61,238 nucleotides of DNA from an uncultured Granulosicoccaceae bacterium (GCA_938035525.1 CALHOI010000029.1:1-61238); one strand, 5' to 3'. Positions 9,264-19,845 are shown, numbered from the stretch's first letter. A program made the numbers and translations. Notes: generated by a model from the letters alone, not told the origin.

Positions 9264-10049
9264 TTAGCTTTCAATATCAGGCATAGCCACCACGTTATAG
9301 CCGCCATCAACGTAAATAATCTGGCCGGTAATACCAGAAGACATAGGTGAGGCCAGGAAGGCGGCAGTATCGCCGACTTGTTCAATGGTGGTGTTCTCAC
9401 GCATCGGTGAAACCGCCGATACATGCCCAAGCAGCTTTTTAAAATTGCCTATGCCCGCTGCTGCCAAAGTTTTGATTGGACCTGCTGAAATTGCATTAAC
9501 CCGCACGCCGTTTTGCCCCAACGAATTTGCCATAAAGCGCGTATTTGCCTCTAATGATGCTTTAGCTAAGCCCATAACGTTGTAGTTAGGCATGGCTCTG
9601 ACAGCACCAAGATATGACAGGGTTATTAGGGATGCGCCTGTGTTTAATAAGGGCCGAGCCGCTTTGGCCAGAGCCGCAAAACTGTATGAGCTGACATCGT
9701 GCGCAATTCTGAATGCTTCTCTGTCTATAGAATCAAGATAGTCGCCATCCAGCGCTTCACGTGGTGCGAAGGCCACAGCGTGCACGAAGCCGTCGAATGT
9801 ACCCCACTCACTTTTTAATGATGCAAACAGCGCATCGATTTGCTCATCCTCACCAACATCGCAGGGCAGAGTGATGGTTGAATTACATTCTGCTGCCATA
9901 TCAATAACGCGATCTTTTAATCGATCGTTTTGATAAGTAAACGCAAGCGTTGCGCCTTCACGATGCATGGATTGTGCAATACCCCAAGCAATTGAGCGCT
10001 TGCTTGCAACACCAATAATTAAAATGCGTTTGCCGTCTAACATGCCCAT
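9264..10049 (-). CDS. fabI: Enoyl-[acyl-carrier-protein] reductase FabI
   Basis: NADH-dependent enoyl-ACP reductase, the last step of the fatty-acid elongation cycle. It has 261 residues, the usual FabI length. It shows the N-terminal nucleotide-binding [13 protein letters not shown] segment, and the catalytic Tyr-x6-Lys as YNVMGLAK in the middle of the chain. The substrate-loop region [13 protein letters not shown] and the C-terminal [13 protein letters not shown] are also present. It is the target class for triclosan-type inhibitors. It follows dapE by two bases on the minus strand, so the two are probably co-transcribed; this is not the usual context of fabI. Confidence 0.96.
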   Translation of the reverse strand: MGMLDGKRILIIGVASKRSIAWGIAQSMHREGATLAFTYQNDRLKDRVIDMAAECNSTITLPCDVGEDEQIDALFASLKSEWGTFDGFVHAVAFAPREALDGDYLDSIDREAFRIAHDVSSYSFAALAKAARPLLNTGASLITLSYLGAVRAMPNYNVMGLAKASLEANTRFMANSLGQNGVRVNAISAGPIKTLAAAGIGNFKKLLGHVSAVSPMRENTTIEQVGDTAAFLASPMSSGITGQIIYVDGGYNVVAMPDIES

Positions 10050-10051
10050 GT

Positions 10052-11203
10052 CTAGCGCTCCTGTTTGCCGAGAAGGTTCTCGAGCAGATTTTCATAGATA
10101 GTAGAGAGCGAGTCAATGTCTTCACAATTGATTCGCTCATCGGTTTGGTGAATAGTGGCGTTTAATGGACCAAATTCAATCACCTGTTCGCAGGTTCTGG
10201 AAATAAAACGTCCGTCGGAAGTACCGCCACCGGTGTCCAGTGCTGCGTCAACGCTAACCACTTTACTGACCGAGCTTCGCATTGCGTCAGTCAGTGAACC
10301 GGTCGGGGTTAAAAAAGGTGCAGCGCTTTCGTTCCAGCTAATATCAACGTCGAGCTTATGCTGCTCGATCAGCGTTTGCACCTGGGTTTGAATATCGTTA
10401 ACCGAAATAGCCGGACTGTAGCGTAGATTAAAGTCAATGGTTAGCGTACCTGGAATAACGTTTCCGGCTCCGGTGCCGGCATTGATGTTGGATATTTGCA
10501 GTGTGGTCGGCGGGAAGTTGTCGTCACCCTCATCCCATTTAATTGACACAAGCTCATCCAGAAATTTAAAGGACTTATGCGCCGGGTTGTCCGCCAGGTG
10601 AGGATAAGCCACGTGGCCTTGCTTGCCGTGCACAAGCAATTTTGCACTTAATGAACCGCGTCTGCCGTTCTTGATGGTATCGCCCAATGTGCCTGCGCTG
10701 GTTGGTTCGCCAACAACACAGTAGTGAATCGCCTCGTTGCGCGCAGCCAATGCTTCCACAACTTTAACCGTGCCATTCACAGCCGGTCCTTCTTCATCGC
10801 TTGTTAGTAGCACTGCCAGCGAGCCGTTTGGTTGTGGATTTGATTGCACAAAACGTTCTATTGCTGTGATCATGGCGGCAACACTGCCTTTCATGTCGGC
10901 AGCTCCGCGACCATACAGTTCGCCGTTCACTATGTTTGCCGAGAACGGTGGTTGCGACCAATCGTCTGCGTTTCCAGTTGGCACCACATCGGTGTGGCCG
11001 GCAAAAACAAACACAGGGTCTTCTGTGCCATAGCGAGCCCACAGGTTATCAACTTCGCCGTGACGCATGTGTTCAATGGTGAAACCCACTGTTTGTAGTC
11101 GTGCCGCGATCATTTGCTGGCAGCCATGATCTTCGGGAGTAATTGATGGCCGCTGCACCAGATCAATCAGTAGGTCTATTGTGTTGCTGTTGTTTGATGA
11201 CAT
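10052..11203 (-). CDS. dapE: Succinyl-diaminopimelate desuccinylase
   Basis: Zinc-dependent M20-family enzyme converting N-succinyl-LL-diaminopimelate to LL-DAP for lysine and peptidoglycan. It has 383 residues from the ATG at 11203; upstream codons overlap glnD and are unlikely. Metal and catalytic motifs are present: GHTDVVP near residue 70, [10 protein letters not shown], the catalytic TSDEEGPA and VVGEPTS. The start lies 14 bases after the glnD stop. The order glnD-dapE-fabI on one strand suggests a shared transcript. Confidence 0.96.
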   Translation of the reverse strand: MSSNNSNTIDLLIDLVQRPSITPEDHGCQQMIAARLQTVGFTIEHMRHGEVDNLWARYGTEDPVFVFAGHTDVVPTGNADDWSQPPFSANIVNGELYGRGAADMKGSVAAMITAIERFVQSNPQPNGSLAVLLTSDEEGPAVNGTVKVVEALAARNEAIHYCVVGEPTSAGTLGDTIKNGRRGSLSAKLLVHGKQGHVAYPHLADNPAHKSFKFLDELVSIKWDEGDDNFPPTTLQISNINAGTGAGNVIPGTLTIDFNLRYSPAISVNDIQTQVQTLIEQHKLDVDISWNESAAPFLTPTGSLTDAMRSSVSKVVSVDAALDTGGGTSDGRFISRTCEQVIEFGPLNATIHQTDERINCEDIDSLSTIYENLLENLLGKQER

Positions 11204-11216
11204 GATAAGACTATTG

Positions 11217-13838
11217 TTATATACGCTCAATGAGCAAGCTGGCCAATGCGCGTGTGGCATCACTGTCTTTTAGAGGCTGGTTGTTTTCATCGGTCACAAA
11301 AAACACGTCTTCGACTCGCTCACCGAGTGTGCCGATTCTGGCTGCTTGGACAACCACCCCCGCACGCAAAAACACGCGACCAATACTCGATAGTATGCCC
11401 GGTCTGTCGGCTGCTGTGATGTGCACCTCAGTGCAATCTGCGCCATCTTCAAATTCAACGGTGGTTGGTATTGTGAAATGCTTAAGCTGTCTTGATGGTC
11501 TTCTGGCAACCAAAGCAGGGATGTCTTGTGGCGTGCTTACTTCGGTCTCCAGTGCCGACTTGATTTGATCGATGCGGGTGGGTTCCGTAATAAGCTTACC
11601 GTCCGAGTCAAGAACGTAAAAAGTATTTAGAGCGTAGTTCTCGGCGGTGCTGTTAATGGTGGCCGACTGAACATCCAGTTGCAGTTGGTCCAGCACGGCC
11701 GTGATTGAAGCAAAAAGGGATTGCTTGTCAGGTGTGTATATCAGTACCTCTGTGCAACCACGCGTTTCAGACTGGCGCAGTGAAATTAATGGTCCATCTA
11801 TTCTGGTGTGGGATAGTATGGCATCCATGTGTCTGGCAATTTCGGTTGCCGGGTATTGTTTAACGTAGTCCTCACCCAATCTGTCCCACAGGTTTTCCAT
11901 CTCCGCTTTTGAAAAGCTGGTCTCTTTTAGCATTTCGAAGGTATGAACTTGTCTTTGCCAAATCATGTCAACATTATCTACCGGGTTGTCCAATCCACGC
12001 TGTAGTAGCAGGGCAGTGGATTGATACAGCTGCTGCAATAGACTTTCTTTAAAGGAATTCCACAGCTCCGGGTTGGTTGCCCGAATATCGGCAACGGTTA
12101 GTAGGTAAAGGTGATTGAGTTTGTTCAGTGTGCCGATTTGGCGTGCGAATTCCATTTGTATTTCAGGGTCGGCAATGTCTTTCCTTTGCGCTGTGGTTGA
12201 CATTAACAAGTGTTGTTCAACCAACCATCTTACCAATTCGGTTTCTTCTGGTTTAAGGTCGTGTTGCTGACAAAAGACTTGCGCATCGACTGCCCCAAGA
12301 ATACTGTGGTCGCCACCCCGGCCTTTAGCGATATCGTGAAACAATCCCGCTATGTATAGCAACTCGGGTTTTGGCAGTTGCTGAGCAACAAATCCGCAAA
12401 AGGGTAGCTCGTGTGCGTATTCGGGCAGTGCGAAGCGGCGTAGATTGCGAATAACATAAACGGTGTGTTCATCAACGGTGTAAATATGAAACAAGTCGTA
12501 CTGCATGCGACCAACGATGGCATCGAACGCAGGGATGTACGCCGCCATAACACCGTATCGATTCATCATTCGAATTTTGCGCGTCAGTTTATTCGGGTTT
12601 GAAAATATCCGCAAAAATAACTTGCGCACCACAGGGTTCTCACGAAAATCATCGTCTATTAAATGTAAGTGAGAGCGGATAGAGCGCACGGTGTTGCTGC
12701 GAATGTTCTCGGCCGTGGTTGTGTTGCCAAACAACAGGAAGACTTCAAGTAGTGCAGGTGGGTATTCTTCAAATACGTTGTCACGCGTGACTTCCAGAAA
12801 TCCGTTACGCACCTGAAAGCGGCTATTCACTGCAACGGGTGGCGTTGCAGCTGTTACACCTGATATGACTCCACCAATACCTTGTAAAATAATTTCGTTA
12901 AGACGTTGCAATTCCATGACGCGGCGATAGAAAAGCTGCATCAGGTTTTCAATGCTGAGATTACCTGAATCCTCTGTAAAGCCAAACGCATGTGCCATTT
13001 CACGTTGATGATCAAACAGCAAACGGTCTTCGCGTTTTTTACTTTGATGGTGTAGCAGGTAACGAATTTTCCATAACACTTCCAAACCTTCTTTTAGGCC
13101 GTCGAACTCAGCCTGGGTCAGTAAGTCGTGAGTAACAAGATCATTTAAGTCACGCGTGCCAAAGTGGCGTTGGCAAACCCACGATACAGTTTGTATATCC
13201 CGCAGACCACCGGAGCTTTCTTTGACATTCGGTTCGAGACGATAGGCATTGGTGTGAAATTTTCTGTATCGCGTGCGTTGCTCTTCCATTTTTGCATCGA
13301 AAAATGCTTGCGACGACCACATTTTTTCTGGTGCAGTGGCTTCAAGCATTTGCGTAAACAATTCGCCACTGCCACACAGTAATCGCGATTCCATCAGATT
13401 GGTGATAACGGTTACGTCGTTGCGTGCTTCGCTTTTACATTCGTCTAAAGTGCGAACCGTGTGGCCAATGTCCAGGCCGAGGTCCCAAAGCCGAGTTACC
13501 CAGGCGCTTAAGTCTTGGGTTTGTTCGTCTGTTGCTGGTGCGCTAAGCAGAATGCCAATGTCTACATCGGAGTGCGGGTGGAGTTCCTCTCGACCATAAC
13601 CACCAACGGCGATTAATTCCATGCCATTGAATTTCTCACCTTGTGACTGCCACAAGTGCATGAAGACGAAATCAGTGACTTGAGTTTGCCAGTACAACAG
13701 TTGTGCGGCAGTTGCACCGTTTAAAAATGCCTGATGGACAGCTTCGCGACCTGCTTGCAGCGCTTTTTTGCAGGCCATGGTGTCATCAGGACTGGCCTCG
13801 ATGATTTGCTCAAGCTCAGACAAATCCAGTTTGTTCAT
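11217..13838 (-). CDS. glnD: Bifunctional PII uridylyltransferase/uridylyl-removing enzyme
   Basis: Nitrogen sensor that uridylylates and deuridylylates PII proteins according to glutamine. From the ATG at 13838 it has 873 residues, close to the family's usual 850-900. Domains in order: nucleotidyltransferase (GGYGREELHPHSDVDIGIL), GlnD-type helical region, HD domain (LFHDIAKGRGGDHS), and two C-terminal ACT domains (ETRGCTEVLIYTPD and EVHITAADRPGILS) that bind glutamine. A GTG at 13859 is an alternative start. The frame open to 13970 would overlap map and is rejected. The map-glnD neighbourhood matches enterobacterial order next to rpsB. Confidence 0.96.
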   Translation of the reverse strand: MNKLDLSELEQIIEASPDDTMACKKALQAGREAVHQAFLNGATAAQLLYWQTQVTDFVFMHLWQSQGEKFNGMELIAVGGYGREELHPHSDVDIGILLSAPATDEQTQDLSAWVTRLWDLGLDIGHTVRTLDECKSEARNDVTVITNLMESRLLCGSGELFTQMLEATAPEKMWSSQAFFDAKMEEQRTRYRKFHTNAYRLEPNVKESSGGLRDIQTVSWVCQRHFGTRDLNDLVTHDLLTQAEFDGLKEGLEVLWKIRYLLHHQSKKREDRLLFDHQREMAHAFGFTEDSGNLSIENLMQLFYRRVMELQRLNEIILQGIGGVISGVTAATPPVAVNSRFQVRNGFLEVTRDNVFEEYPPALLEVFLLFGNTTTAENIRSNTVRSIRSHLHLIDDDFRENPVVRKLFLRIFSNPNKLTRKIRMMNRYGVMAAYIPAFDAIVGRMQYDLFHIYTVDEHTVYVIRNLRRFALPEYAHELPFCGFVAQQLPKPELLYIAGLFHDIAKGRGGDHSILGAVDAQVFCQQHDLKPEETELVRWLVEQHLLMSTTAQRKDIADPEIQMEFARQIGTLNKLNHLYLLTVADIRATNPELWNSFKESLLQQLYQSTALLLQRGLDNPVDNVDMIWQRQVHTFEMLKETSFSKAEMENLWDRLGEDYVKQYPATEIARHMDAILSHTRIDGPLISLRQSETRGCTEVLIYTPDKQSLFASITAVLDQLQLDVQSATINSTAENYALNTFYVLDSDGKLITEPTRIDQIKSALETEVSTPQDIPALVARRPSRQLKHFTIPTTVEFEDGADCTEVHITAADRPGILSSIGRVFLRAGVVVQAARIGTLGERVEDVFFVTDENNQPLKDSDATRALASLLIERI

Positions 13839-13926
13839 GTGCGAGTCAGATTGGCTCACGGCTGTATTTTCTTTGGTAGGAATGGTTTGGACGATGAAGA
13901 GACAATAACATTCATGGGTCAGCGAA

Positions 13927-14694
13927 TCAGAGCGTGTGGTGCTCACCCAGGGTAAGCAGCTCGTAGCCATCGTCGGTGACGAGAACAGTATGCTCCCACT
14001 GCGCAGACAAGCTTCTGTCTTTAGTGACGACCGTCCATTCGTCAGCCAGTAAACGGGTGTGGCGTCGACCTTGGTTAATCATGGGTTCGATGGTGAATGT
14101 CATGCCAGGGCGCAACTCTAGTCCTTTGCCAGCTTTGCCGTAGTGCAGAATTTGTGGGTCTTCGTGGAAACTACTGCCAATACCGTGGCCGCAATATTCT
14201 CGCACAACCGAGTAACGTTCGGCTTCGGCGTAACTTTGTATGGCAAAACCAATATCACCCAGGGTTGCGCCAGGTCGCACCGCCTTAATGCCTCTAACCA
14301 TGGATTCGTAAGCCGCTTCGCACAAGCGCTGTGCGTGAGGCTGAGGTTTACCGACGTAATACATGCGGCTGGTGTCACCAAAGTAGCCATCTTTGATCAC
14401 CGTGACGTCGATATTCACGATATCGGCTTTTTTCAGCACCCGGTCTGAAGGTATTCCGTGACAAATTTGCTGGTTAATTGACGTGCAAATCGACTTGGGA
14501 AAGCCTTTGTAGTTGAGTGTGGCAGGGGTGCCACCCTGGACGTTCACAATGTGCTCGTGGCAAATGGTGTTGAGCTCGTCGGTGGTCACACCAGGGACCA
14601 CATGCTCGGTTATCAAATCCAGAACTTCACTGGCCAGTCGGCCAGCAATGCGCATTTTTTCGATTTCTTCTGGGCTTTTGAGCTTAATTGACAT
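13927..14694 (-). CDS. map: Type I methionine aminopeptidase
   Basis: Removes the initiator methionine from nascent proteins. It has 255 residues. The five metal ligands are visible in context: two Asp in NIDVTVIKDGYFGDTSRMY, His in CGHGIGSSFHEDP, and Glu in TIEPM and near the C-terminus (SAQWEHTVLV). It is transcribed away from rpsB, with a 240-bp divergent intergenic region, as in many gammaproteobacteria. Confidence 0.97.
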   Translation of the reverse strand: MSIKLKSPEEIEKMRIAGRLASEVLDLITEHVVPGVTTDELNTICHEHIVNVQGGTPATLNYKGFPKSICTSINQQICHGIPSDRVLKKADIVNIDVTVIKDGYFGDTSRMYYVGKPQPHAQRLCEAAYESMVRGIKAVRPGATLGDIGFAIQSYAEAERYSVVREYCGHGIGSSFHEDPQILHYGKAGKGLELRPGMTFTIEPMINQGRRHTRLLADEWTVVTKDRSLSAQWEHTVLVTDDGYELLTLGEHHTL

Positions 14695-14753
14695 AAAACG
14701 TTGGAAAACCGGTGGTCTGGAACCTGCCTAGTGTACCGTGCTGGCCCTGTTTG

Positions 14754-14762
14754 TGTTATAAA
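14754..14762 (+). promoter_or_regulatory. Candidate extended -10 promoter for rpsB-tsf
   Basis: TG, one base, then TATAAA form an extended -10 element with no good -35. A start near 14770 would give a leader of about 165 nt before rpsB, similar to the long leader of E. coli rpsB. This is a sequence-based guess. Confidence 0.4.
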
Positions 14763-14770
14763 GGTTGGCT

Positions 14771-14934
14771 GACCGAGACAGGTTTTGTCTCGGAATTTCA
14801 AGTGCGATTCATCCAGGCCAAAGCCGGGTGCCACCTAACTGGGTTTAGTAAGGCCGATACAGGTCTTGTAAACACTGAAAAAGTGGTCAGCTGAGGTCGA
14901 TTCGCGCAAGACAAACCCAACATAGGAATGACTT
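14771..14934 (+). promoter_or_regulatory. Candidate rpsB leader (S2 autoregulation)
   Basis: The untranslated region before rpsB holds a perfect 8-bp stem (14773-14780 with 14786-14793) without a T tract, plus further GC-rich stretches. In gammaproteobacteria ribosomal protein S2 represses rpsB-tsf by binding a structured leader. The position, length and hairpin fit such an element, but I could not match it base by base to the known leader. Confidence 0.4.
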
Positions 14935-15822
14935 ATGGCTACTGTCACCATGCGCCAGATGCTAGAGGCTGGCGTGCATTTCGGGCATCAAACCCGCTAC
15001 TGGTCACCCAAGATGGCTCCATACATCTACGGTGAGCGAAATAACATCCACATTTTCAACCTGGAAAGCAGCTTGCCGGCACTCAATGATGCCGCTAACT
15101 TTCTGGGCAAAATCGCCAGCAAGAACGGTCGGGTCTTGTTCGTGGGCACCAAGCGTGCGGCACGTGATGCGATCAAAGACGCAGCAGTAGAGTGCAACAT
15201 GCCTTACGTCAACCGTCGATGGTCTGGCGGCATGATGACCAACTTCAAAACCGTCAAGGTATCTGTGAAGCGTCTGCTTGAGCTGGAAGCCATGCAGGCA
15301 GATGGCGGCTTTGACCGTTTGAGTAAAAAAGAAGCGCTGGGTCTGACGCGTGAGCACGAGAAGCTTGAAAAAAGCATGGGTGGTATCAAGCACATGGAAC
15401 GCCTGCCAGACGCCTTGTTCGTGGTTGATGTTGGTCACGAGCGCATTGCTGTTGCCGAAGCAAACAAGCTGGGCATTCCGGTTGTGGCAGTGGTAGACAG
15501 CAACAACACCCCGGACGGCGTTGATTACGTGGTACCCGGTAACGATGATGCTATTCGCGCTATCCAGCTTTATGCCAATGCCATCAGTGGTGCGGTTGCC
15601 GATGGCAAACGCGCTTCGGGCAACATGCAAGAAGAAGTGGTTGCCGCAGCAGAGGCAAAAGAAGCGGCTCCAGCAGAAGCACCTGCTCCAGCAGAAGCAG
15701 CCGATGCCGCGCCAGCCGATGCCGCGCCAGTAGACGAAGCAGCTGCCAAGGCAGAAGCAGAGGCAGCGCTTAATAGCGCAGCCAGTGCAGAAGCGGCCAG
15801 CCCATCTGGCGACGCCAGTTGA
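14935..15822 (+). CDS. rpsB: 30S ribosomal protein S2 with long Ala/Glu-rich tail
   Basis: S2 binds the 30S head-body junction and helps recruit S1. The core (about residues 1-230) is canonical: [15 protein letters not shown] at the start, [25 protein letters not shown] and [11 protein letters not shown]. The protein has 295 residues against about 240 in E. coli. The extra C-terminal tail, residues 233-295, is nearly all Ala, Glu, Pro and Asp and is likely disordered. The gene is followed 40 bp later by tsf, in the usual operon. Confidence 0.97.
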   Translation: MATVTMRQMLEAGVHFGHQTRYWSPKMAPYIYGERNNIHIFNLESSLPALNDAANFLGKIASKNGRVLFVGTKRAARDAIKDAAVECNMPYVNRRWSGGMMTNFKTVKVSVKRLLELEAMQADGGFDRLSKKEALGLTREHEKLEKSMGGIKHMERLPDALFVVDVGHERIAVAEANKLGIPVVAVVDSNNTPDGVDYVVPGNDDAIRAIQLYANAISGAVADGKRASGNMQEEVVAAAEAKEAAPAEAPAPAEAADAAPADAAPVDEAAAKAEAEAALNSAASAEAASPSGDAS

Positions 15823-15861
15823 TCTGCCAGTAGACTTGAATTAATTCGGAGACAGAAGAAG

Positions 15862-16743
15862 ATGGCAATTAGCGCATCGATGGTTAAGGAGCTGCGTGAG
15901 CGCACCGGTGCCGGCATGATGGAGTGCAAAAAAGCACTGACAGCAGCCGACGGCGATATGGAAACTGCAATTGAGCAGATGCGCATTACCGGCTTGGCAA
16001 AAGCGGATAAAAAATCAGGTAACACGGCAGCAGAAGGTGTCGTAGACATCCGGCTATCTGACGATGGCAAGCGCTTCGCGCTGGTAGAAATCAACAGTCA
16101 GACAGATTTCGCCGCAAAATCTGAAGACTTCATTGGGTTTACCAGTGCAGTTAGCAAGGCTATTCTGGACGATCAACCAGCAACGGTTGCCGACATTAAA
16201 ATCGGTGGTCGCGACGTAGAAGAAGTGCGCAAAGAGCTGGTTGCTAAAATCGGAGAGAACATTCAGGTTCGCCGATTTGAAACCGGCTCAAGTGCGGGCG
16301 GTACACTTGCACAGTACTCTCACAGTGGGCGCATTGGCGTGGTGGTAGAAGTTAACGGTGGTGATGAAGCCGTTGCCAAAGATATCGCTATGCACGTGGC
16401 GGCAAACAACCCGCATTGTGTTGATGAGTCTGGTGTGCCTGCAGAGATGCTGGAAAAAGAGAAATCAATTCTGATGGCAGAAGCTGCTGAGAGTGGCAAA
16501 CCAGAAGAGATTATTGAAAAAATGGTTCAGGGTCGTATTCGCAAGTATCTTGCTGAAATTACTCTGGTTGGCCAACCGTTTGTTAAAGACCCAGATCAAA
16601 CCGTTGAAAAGGTGTTGAAAGCGGCGGGTGCAACGGTCACTAATTTCTATCGCCTTGAAGTTGGCGAAGGCATCGAAAAGAAAGTCGAGAACTTTGCCGA
16701 TGAAGTTATGGCGCAAGTCAGAGGCACTGAGGACGAAGAGTAA
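15862..16743 (+). CDS. tsf: Elongation factor Ts
   Basis: Nucleotide exchange factor for EF-Tu. It has 293 residues. The N-terminal UBA-like domain contains KELRERTGAGMMECKKAL, and the core contains the EF-Tu contact TDFAAKSEDF. The C-terminal dimerisation and coiled-coil parts are complete. It is co-transcribed with rpsB, and a strong terminator follows within 100 bp. Confidence 0.97.
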   Translation: MAISASMVKELRERTGAGMMECKKALTAADGDMETAIEQMRITGLAKADKKSGNTAAEGVVDIRLSDDGKRFALVEINSQTDFAAKSEDFIGFTSAVSKAILDDQPATVADIKIGGRDVEEVRKELVAKIGENIQVRRFETGSSAGGTLAQYSHSGRIGVVVEVNGGDEAVAKDIAMHVAANNPHCVDESGVPAEMLEKEKSILMAEAAESGKPEEIIEKMVQGRIRKYLAEITLVGQPFVKDPDQTVEKVLKAAGATVTNFYRLEVGEGIEKKVENFADEVMAQVRGTEDEE

Positions 16744-16804
16744 GCAGTGTGCAATTGCCACTTTACAGTTGGTGTGCATATAGCCTTGTAGTTTTAGAAT
16801 AAGG

Positions 16805-16832
16805 AAAGCCGGGCGATGCCCGGCTTTTTTTT
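16805..16832 (+). terminator. Intrinsic terminator of rpsB-tsf
   Basis: Stem GCCGGGC (16808-16814) with GCCCGGC (16818-16824), three-base loop, extended by three A-T pairs and followed by a run of eight T. It separates rpsB-tsf from pyrH. Confidence 0.92.
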
Positions 16833-16931
16833 AACCCGATGATAGTGATTTTTTTAGTCAGTTCTTTTTTACAAATTAGTACAAACAGCACTTTAACAAC
16901 CAGTTAGGTTAAGCGTAATCAGGTACACACT

Positions 16932-17654
16932 ATGACCGAGACCGTCCGTCCAGCTTTTAAACGCATTTTACTCAAGCTCAGTGGTGAAGCATTAATGGGC
17001 GATATGGATTACGGCATCGACCCAAGTTACATCCGGCAAATGGCTTTAGATGTTAAAGCCGTTAGCGATATCGGTGTTGAAGTGGCCATGGTTATCGGTG
17101 GCGGCAATATTTTTCGCGGAGCGGGGCTGGCAGAAGCGGGCATGGATCGCGTTACCGGTGATCACATGGGTATGTTGGCAACCGTTATTAATTGCTTGTC
17201 TATGCAAGACGCCATCGAGAATGCTGGTGCTTATTGCCGGGTCATGTCGGCGTTACCAATCAATAACGTTTGCGAAGATTACATTCGTCGCCGTGCCGTT
17301 CGTCATTTGGAAAAAGGGCGCATCGTTCTGTTTGCAGCTGGCACAGGTAACCCGTTTTTTACCACCGATTCTGCGGCCAGCTTACGCGCCATAGAAATTG
17401 GCGCCGATGTCATGATAAAGGGCACTAAAGTGGACGGCATTTATGATAAAGACCCAATGAAGCATCAAGACGCTAAACGCTACGACAACATTACTTTTGA
17501 CGATGCAATCCAGCAAAAGCTTGGTGTTATGGATACCACCGCTGTTGTGTTGTGTAGAGACAATGATCTGCCTGTCAAAGTATTCAACATGAATCAGCAC
17601 GGCGACCTTATGCGGTTGGTCATGGGCGAAAGTATTGGTACGACGGTTAGTTAA
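16932..17654 (+). CDS. pyrH: UMP kinase
   Basis: Converts UMP to UDP; hexameric and unrelated to eukaryotic UMP/CMP kinases. It has 240 residues, with the amino-acid-kinase fold start [12 protein letters not shown], the GGGNIFRG loop at about residues 57-64, and the C-terminal TVVS end. It has its own intergenic region after the tsf terminator and runs into frr with a 49-bp gap. Confidence 0.97.
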   Translation: MTETVRPAFKRILLKLSGEALMGDMDYGIDPSYIRQMALDVKAVSDIGVEVAMVIGGGNIFRGAGLAEAGMDRVTGDHMGMLATVINCLSMQDAIENAGAYCRVMSALPINNVCEDYIRRRAVRHLEKGRIVLFAAGTGNPFFTTDSAASLRAIEIGADVMIKGTKVDGIYDKDPMKHQDAKRYDNITFDDAIQQKLGVMDTTAVVLCRDNDLPVKVFNMNQHGDLMRLVMGESIGTTVS

Positions 17655-17703
17655 ACAGGTTGGTTTAGAAGGTTGGTTAAGAAAGTTAGTTGAGATAAAA
17701 ATT

Positions 17704-18261
17704 ATGATTGACGATATTTTAAAAGATGCGAAACAGCGCATGGCTAAAAGTGTTGAGTCTCTCGAAAATGAACTCTCGCGATTACGAACAGGTCGAGCAC
17801 ACCCAAGCTTGCTGGAGCATGTCAAAGTTGATTACTACGGTGCTGAAACGCCGTTAAGTCAGGTAGCCAATATCAACACTGACGATGCCCGCACCCTCAG
17901 TGTGACGCCTTGGGAACCGCCCATGGTTGCTGCAATTGAAAAAGCCATCATCAATTCTGATCTTGGGTTAAACCCTAACACCGCTGGCACAGTCATTCGT
18001 GTGCCGGTGCCCCCCATGACTGAGGAACGTCGTCGTGACATGGTCAAGGTGGTGCGTGGTGAAGCAGAAGGTGGTCGGGTTGCCGTTCGTAATGTTCGTC
18101 GTGATGCCAATGGCGATTTAAAGGACCTCGAAAAAGAAAAAGAAATTTCTAAAGATGAGTTACGTAAAGGTGAAGAGTCTGTGCAAAAACTCACCGATAG
18201 CGCCATTGAAGAAATTGACGCCCTGCTTAAAAAGAAAGAAGACGAATTGATGGAGGTTTAG
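17704..18261 (+). CDS. frr: Ribosome recycling factor
   Basis: Splits post-termination ribosomes with EF-G. The start ATG at 17704 gives 185 residues, exactly the E. coli length. The frame is open to 17635, but that overlaps pyrH. Family features are [25 protein letters not shown] and the long C-terminal helical bundle. Located in the standard pyrH-frr-uppS order. Confidence 0.97.
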   Translation: MIDDILKDAKQRMAKSVESLENELSRLRTGRAHPSLLEHVKVDYYGAETPLSQVANINTDDARTLSVTPWEPPMVAAIEKAIINSDLGLNPNTAGTVIRVPVPPMTEERRRDMVKVVRGEAEGGRVAVRNVRRDANGDLKDLEKEKEISKDELRKGEESVQKLTDSAIEEIDALLKKKEDELMEV

Positions 18262-18296
18262 GCCTCCGTCATTCGTTTTATTATTCGCCTTAATAC

Positions 18297-19037
18297 ATGA
18301 GTATCGACACCGCCTCTCCACCCGAGCACGTTGCCATCATCATGGACGGCAATGGTCGCTGGGCCAAAAATCGTGGCCTACCCAGGGCGGCGGGGCATCA
18401 GGCCGGGTTTCGTACCACACGTGACATTGTCGAAGCATGCGCTCGACGAAACATTTCAGCACTCACTTTGTTCGCATTTTCCAGCGAAAACTGGAGCCGC
18501 CCAGAACAGGAAGTGGGTTTGCTGATGGACTTGTTTTTACGCGGGTTAAAAAGTGAAGTCAGCAAGCTCAACGATAACAATGTGCGTATTCGCTTTATTG
18601 GTGAACGTTCAGCGTTTAGCGAGAAGCTTCAAAACGAAATGAGCTCAGCTGAAAGTATTACGCAAAGTAACTCGGGTTTGCGATTGGCTGTGGCCGTTAA
18701 CTACGGTGGCCGCTGGGACATTGTTGATGCGGCAAAAAAGTTAGCTGTGCTGGTTAAACAGGGTGAACTACAACCGGATGACATCACAGTTGAACGCTTT
18801 AAATCCACCGTCTCGCTAGCCGATGTATCCGAGCCCGATTTATTTATTCGTACCGGCGGCGAAAAGCGCATCAGCAATTACCTCCTTTGGCACTTGGCCT
18901 ACACAGAGTTGTATTTTACCGATGTGCTCTATCCCGACTTTAATGAGTCAGAGCTAGACAACGCCTTGAGCTTTTATGCCGGTAGGCAACGTCGTTTTGG
19001 CCGAACGGGCGAACAGGTAACTGGCAAACATGCTTAA
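18297..19037 (+). CDS. uppS: Undecaprenyl diphosphate synthase (cis-prenyltransferase)
   Basis: Makes undecaprenyl diphosphate, the lipid carrier for peptidoglycan and O-antigen. It has 246 residues, with the signature IIMDGNGRWAKNRG near residues 15-28 (catalytic Asp) and the C-terminal PDLFIRTGGEKRISNYLLWHLAYTE region, of which RTGGE and RISN bind diphosphate. It overlaps cdsA by 8 bases. Confidence 0.97.
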   Translation: MSIDTASPPEHVAIIMDGNGRWAKNRGLPRAAGHQAGFRTTRDIVEACARRNISALTLFAFSSENWSRPEQEVGLLMDLFLRGLKSEVSKLNDNNVRIRFIGERSAFSEKLQNEMSSAESITQSNSGLRLAVAVNYGGRWDIVDAAKKLAVLVKQGELQPDDITVERFKSTVSLADVSEPDLFIRTGGEKRISNYLLWHLAYTELYFTDVLYPDFNESELDNALSFYAGRQRRFGRTGEQVTGKHA

Positions 19038-19845
19038 AGAAAGAGTCATAACGGCGGCAGTTTTATTGCTGGTGTTTACGCTGCTGCTTGGTTTTGCGCC
19101 AACCAGTGTCTTTGCGCTTGTGCTGGCCTTTGTGGTTGCGGCTGCCGCGTGGGAGTGGAGTAGGTTGTGTGGTGTCACGCACGAGCACGCCCAAACGGGT
19201 TTTGCGGTTGTCGTTAGCGCGTTAACGTTGATTGTTTTACACACACCATTGGTGGATTCAGCTGTAGGCTGGCCATTGTTGGTTGGTTTGTTATTTTGGC
19301 TTAGCGTTCTGGTGCAGTTTTACCTGAAGCCCGTGTTAGCGTCTGTTACGCAAACCAATATCGCTTGGCTTTGTGTTGGCTTGTTGGTGTTACCGATTGC
19401 CGCATTGGCCATGCAGCACCTGCGAAGTTATGCACCCGGTGCGTCCAGCTGGTTGTTGTTATACGCACTGGCGGTTGTTTGGGTTATGGATATCGGTGCC
19501 TATTTTGCAGGGCGTAAATTCGGCAAACGAAAACTGGCTTTGCTCATCAGCCCTGGTAAGTCCTGGGAAGGTGTTTACGGTGGTCTGGTTAGCGCCGCAC
19601 TGCTGTTTTTAGTGGTGATTTTATTTGCGTCTTTGCCCGCAGGATCAGCCTTTAAATTATTTGTTGCCACCGTGTTCTCCGCTGCGTTTTCGGTGGTGGG
19701 TGACTTATTCGAGAGCCGACTTAAGCGTGCCGCCGACATGAAAGACAGCTCACAGCTGTTGCCTGGGCATGGCGGTGTGCTTGATCGAATCGACGGTGTC
19801 ATAGCGGCCTTACCCATTTTTGCTTTTTTCTGGGTGTGGATGTGA
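19030..19845 (+). CDS. cdsA: Phosphatidate cytidylyltransferase
   Basis: Makes CDP-diacylglycerol, the branch point of phospholipid synthesis, in the inner membrane. It has 271 residues and about eight hydrophobic helices. The family signature lies near the C-terminus, with SRLKRAADMKDS followed by HGGVLDRIDG. Overlaps uppS upstream and dxr downstream, pointing to translational coupling. Confidence 0.96.
   Translation: MLKERVITAAVLLLVFTLLLGFAPTSVFALVLAFVVAAAAWEWSRLCGVTHEHAQTGFAVVVSALTLIVLHTPLVDSAVGWPLLVGLLFWLSVLVQFYLKPVLASVTQTNIAWLCVGLLVLPIAALAMQHLRSYAPGASSWLLLYALAVVWVMDIGAYFAGRKFGKRKLALLISPGKSWEGVYGGLVSAALLFLVVILFASLPAGSAFKLFVATVFSAAFSVVGDLFESRLKRAADMKDSSQLLPGHGGVLDRIDGVIAALPIFAFFWVWM

Noticed and set aside
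11204-11263. Upstream extension of dapE
   Set aside because: It overlaps glnD and adds residues not found in the family.
13839-13970. Upstream extension of glnD
   Set aside because: It overlaps map and gives an N-terminus unlike other GlnD proteins.
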